Below, piece by piece: positions 61,590-64,000 of a stretch of DNA of 64,000 nucleotides (its first letter is position 1; every line of letters starts with the position of its first letter). The notes beneath the pieces were generated by a model. It saw nothing but the letters and a program-made list of their open reading frames with translations, did no database searches and was not told where the DNA came from. Source of the stretch: Rebecca billardiae RCC1528 (taxonomy: Eukaryota; Haptophyta); NCBI GenBank assembly GCA_965240325.2, contig OZ251224.1:744001-808000 (forward strand). Direction: 5' to 3'. Position numbers and translations under genes: made by a program.

Positions 61590-64000
61590 ATGGAGGTTGG
61601 CGGCATGCGCTTCGACCTTGCGCTGGTCGTCGCGCGCAGCGGCTCGCCAGAGGACAAGCGGACCGCACGACTGTATCGCCGTCCCGCGTATAAGAGAATG
61701 ATCACCGCTGGGCTCCAGCTCATCGCCCGCACTGCCCCAGACGGCGAGCACGCGTTTGTGCTCGTGGGCGCGACCGAGGAGCGCCTGCTTGTCGAGGCCG
61801 AACGCCAGAAGCTGCGAAAGCGCGTGCGGACACTTGCAGACAGGCGTGCGGATCCGATGACGGCACACATTGTGCCAAGATCTCTCGAGCGCGAGCGCGG
61901 CGCCTGTGAGCCCTTCTCCGCGAGCGAGCACTACGCGTTTGCGCGTGGACCTCAGGGCCTTTTCACCTCGCTGGAGAGGCAGAGGCTTCTGGCCGGGATC
62001 ATCGAGACGAGCGAGCGCGAGGGCGGCGCGGGCGTCGATCTCGACGGTTCCGTTGCGGATGGCGTCTTCGTCGGGGTGATCGCGCTCGTGGACAACGACG
62101 AGGTGCCCGCGCTGGAGGGCGCTTGGCTGTGCACGCGCGCCGCGCCCTGCTCGACGCTGCCGCCCGCCGTGCCCGTGCACGCGGTGCGCGACTACTTCGG
62201 CGAGAAGTACGCGCTCTACTTCGAGTACCAGCGGCTATACACCGTCTTCCTCGCCTGGCTCTCCGTTGCCGCGCTGCTCGCCACCGCCGTGCAGATCACG
62301 CTCGCGCTCGTGCCAGCCGACGGCACCTTCCACCTCGAGGCTGCGCTCGGCTCGCCGCTGTTTGGCCCGTACTGCCTCGTGCTCGCGGCGTGGGGCACGC
62401 TGCTCGGCGAGATGTGGAAGCGGCGGCAGTCCGAGCTGGCATTCCTCTGGGGCACCACCGACTTCGAGGAGGAGGAGCCCTCGACCGCGCGCTTCGTGCG
62501 CTCGGCCGGGGTCGGTCTCGCGCGCGGGCAGTACACGCCGTCCGGCCAGTTTGTGAGCCTGGCCGATTTGGACTCGGCCGAGTACGTGCCGCACTTCGCC
62601 GAGTCGGAGCAGCGCAGGCGCGCGCTCGCCTCCGCGGCGAGCGTGATCCTGCTCATGGGCTTCATCGTCGCGGTGACCCTCGCGATCGCCGCCATCAAGA
62701 TCATCCTGCAGCGCACGTGCTGCACGGAGTGGGGCGCGGTGTACGGCGCGATTCTCAACTCGGCCTTCATCGCGATGATGGGGTACATCTGGGAGCCGTT
62801 CGCGCGCTGGGTGAACGACCTGGAGATGCACCGCACGAGGACGGCGTACGAGGACCACCTCATCCTCAAGACCTTCGCCTTCCAGTTCGTCAACAACTAC
62901 GCGTCGCTCTACTACATCGCGCTGGTGCAGGGCACGCGCGCGCCGCTGCTCGGGCTGCGCCACGGCGGTGAGCTCGTTCGCGACGAGTGCCCGCGGGGCG
63001 ACGACGGCGAGCCGTCGTGCATGCGCGCCTTCTTCATCCAGCTGGTCACGCTCGTGCTGATGCGCCAGGTGTGGCGGCAGGTCCTGGTCTTCGCGCGCTA
63101 CGCCATTCTGCCGCGCGCGAGCGCCGCGCTCCGACGACGCCGCACCGCCGAGGCAGCCGCCGTGGCCGACGGCGCCGACACCGACGAGGTGACGCGCCAC
63201 TGCGCTCAGCAGCTCGAGCTCCCCGAGCACGGCGGCACCGCGGAGGAGTACGCCGAGATGATCATCCAGTTCGGCTACGTGTCGCTCTTCTCGAGCGTCT
63301 TCCCCTTCGCCGCGTGCCTTTGCCTCGCGACCAACGTGCTCGAGATGCAGACAGACGCGCGCAAGCTCCTGCGGCTGTGCCGAAGGCCGCGCTACCTGGG
63401 CGCAGAGGACATCGGAGTCTTCATGCCGATCCTCTCGTTCCTCTCGTACGCGTCGGTGGTGACGAACGCGCTGCTCGCGTACCTGCTCTCCGAGACGGTC
63501 GTCACAGACATCTTCCCGCACGTGAGCGGCGCGCGGCGCCTCGCCATCATCGTGGGCGCGGAGCACGTGATGCTCGGGCTCAAGCTCGTCCTCGCGCACC
63601 TCGTGCCCGACGCGCCGCGCTGGGTGGTGCACGCGCAGGCGCGGCGCGCGTACGCGCTGCAGCTGCGCGAGGAGCGCGCGTCGGCGGGCGCGTACGCGCA
63701 GATGCGCGCGAGCCAGGCGGAGGCCGACTTCGCCACCGGCGCCGCCATGGGCCCTGGCGGCTCCGCCAAGCACGCCCAGGCGCGCGGCGGCGCGGAGGAC
63801 TTGGAGACCGAGTTTGACGACGACAGCCCAGAGGCGTGGCGGCACTTCCTCGAGGACCCGTTCGATGGTCTCACGCCGCTCGACGAGGACGAGGCGGCGG
63901 GGCTGCTGCGCGATGAGTGGCTCTCGGGCACGCCGCCGCTCGCCCAGCAGGACGAGGCCGTCCCCACGCACGTGGCCAGCAGCGCCGTGCGCGAGCGGCG
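61590..64000 (+). CDS. Anoctamin (TMEM16) family protein, 3' partial
   Basis: Open from ATG 61590 (MEVGGMRFDLALVV) to the end of the window (803 codons) with no stop or intron. The cytosolic N-terminus is followed by the canonical RDYFGEKYALYFEYQRLYT before helix 1. WKRRQSELAFLWGTTDFEEE, NDLEMHRTRTAYEDHLILK, AFQFVNNYASLYYIAL (helix 6) and EEYAEMIIQFGYVSLFSSV (helix 7) follow, then NVLEMQTDARKL (helix 8). The acidic residues of the Ca2+ site in helices 7 (the two Glu of EEYAEM region) and 8 (Glu and Asp of LEMQTD) are retained, so Ca2+-activated scrambling or ion transport is plausible; which of the two cannot be told. An in-frame ATG at 61605 is an alternative start. The C-terminal acidic tail (DEDEA) is still open at 64000. 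Confidence 0.93.
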   Translation, partial: MEVGGMRFDLALVVARSGSPEDKRTARLYRRPAYKRMITAGLQLIARTAPDGEHAFVLVGATEERLLVEAERQKLRKRVRTLADRRADPMTAHIVPRSLERERGACEPFSASEHYAFARGPQGLFTSLERQRLLAGIIETSEREGGAGVDLDGSVADGVFVGVIALVDNDEVPALEGAWLCTRAAPCSTLPPAVPVHAVRDYFGEKYALYFEYQRLYTVFLAWLSVAALLATAVQITLALVPADGTFHLEAALGSPLFGPYCLVLAAWGTLLGEMWKRRQSELAFLWGTTDFEEEEPSTARFVRSAGVGLARGQYTPSGQFVSLADLDSAEYVPHFAESEQRRRALASAASVILLMGFIVAVTLAIAAIKIILQRTCCTEWGAVYGAILNSAFIAMMGYIWEPFARWVNDLEMHRTRTAYEDHLILKTFAFQFVNNYASLYYIALVQGTRAPLLGLRHGGELVRDECPRGDDGEPSCMRAFFIQLVTLVLMRQVWRQVLVFARYAILPRASAALRRRRTAEAAAVADGADTDEVTRHCAQQLELPEHGGTAEEYAEMIIQFGYVSLFSSVFPFAACLCLATNVLEMQTDARKLLRLCRRPRYLGAEDIGVFMPILSFLSYASVVTNALLAYLLSETVVTDIFPHVSGARRLAIIVGAEHVMLGLKLVLAHLVPDAPRWVVHAQARRAYALQLREERASAGAYAQMRASQAEADFATGAAMGPGGSAKHAQARGGAEDLETEFDDDSPEAWRHFLEDPFDGLTPLDEDEAAGLLRDEWLSGTPPLAQQDEAVPTHVASSAVRER

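Noticed and set aside
62235-63971. 578-codon minus-strand frame opposite the anoctamin
   Set aside because: Low-complexity Arg/Glu/His-rich translation with no family features; the plus strand has canonical TMEM16 motifs.

Overview
The window is nuclear DNA from a GC-rich, gene-dense, photosynthetic eukaryote with a complex (secondary-type) plastid. The evidence is spliceosomal introns of 79-162 nt, all GT-AG and mostly with GTGCG-type donors. There is also a nuclear gene for plastid ribosomal protein bS20 with a signal peptide ending in ASAFG, and a cyclophilin with an ER signal, a transit segment and a twin-arginine lumen signal. A haptophyte or a stramenopile alga such as a pelagophyte fits best; I cannot settle the species.

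Layout. 0-10 kb: SF3B4 (5' end cut off by the window), a lumenal cyclophilin, DUS2, an ER CS-domain/triple-SAM protein, EBP2 and a membrane protein. 10-13 kb: a repeat element, a TA tract and a decayed ORF. 13-27 kb: a DUF2817 hydrolase, an Ariadne RBR ubiquitin ligase, an S49 peptidase, an MFS sugar porter, a small membrane protein, OTU1 and a hybrid histidine kinase. 29-43 kb: a CSC1/OSCA-type channel, a BRO1 protein, plastid bS20, a CX3C-rich protein, a second copy of the repeat element, BRCA2 and a plastid DUF1997-like protein. 43-47 kb: repeats and a third element. 47.0-57.5 kb: an imperfect palindrome of about 10.4 kb, built from arrays of a 20-bp palindromic box with a second foldback set into one arm. 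57-64 kb: BRAP2, a selenocysteine-containing PRXL2C and an anoctamin that runs off the window.

Most genes lie in head-to-head pairs with only about 110-205 bp between start codons, so shared bidirectional promoters look like the rule. The genes are housekeeping functions (splicing, ribosome assembly, tRNA modification, ubiquitin handling, recombination repair, membrane transport) and do not form one pathway.

The observations most worth pursuing are: the PRXL2C gene, where an in-frame TGA replaces the first Cys of the CxxC motif and a SECIS-like fold lies 62 nt past the stop; the palindromic box arrays; and a BRCA2 that ends in a UBZ4-type zinc finger. Exon joins were deduced by eye from splice signals, reading frame and domain continuity.
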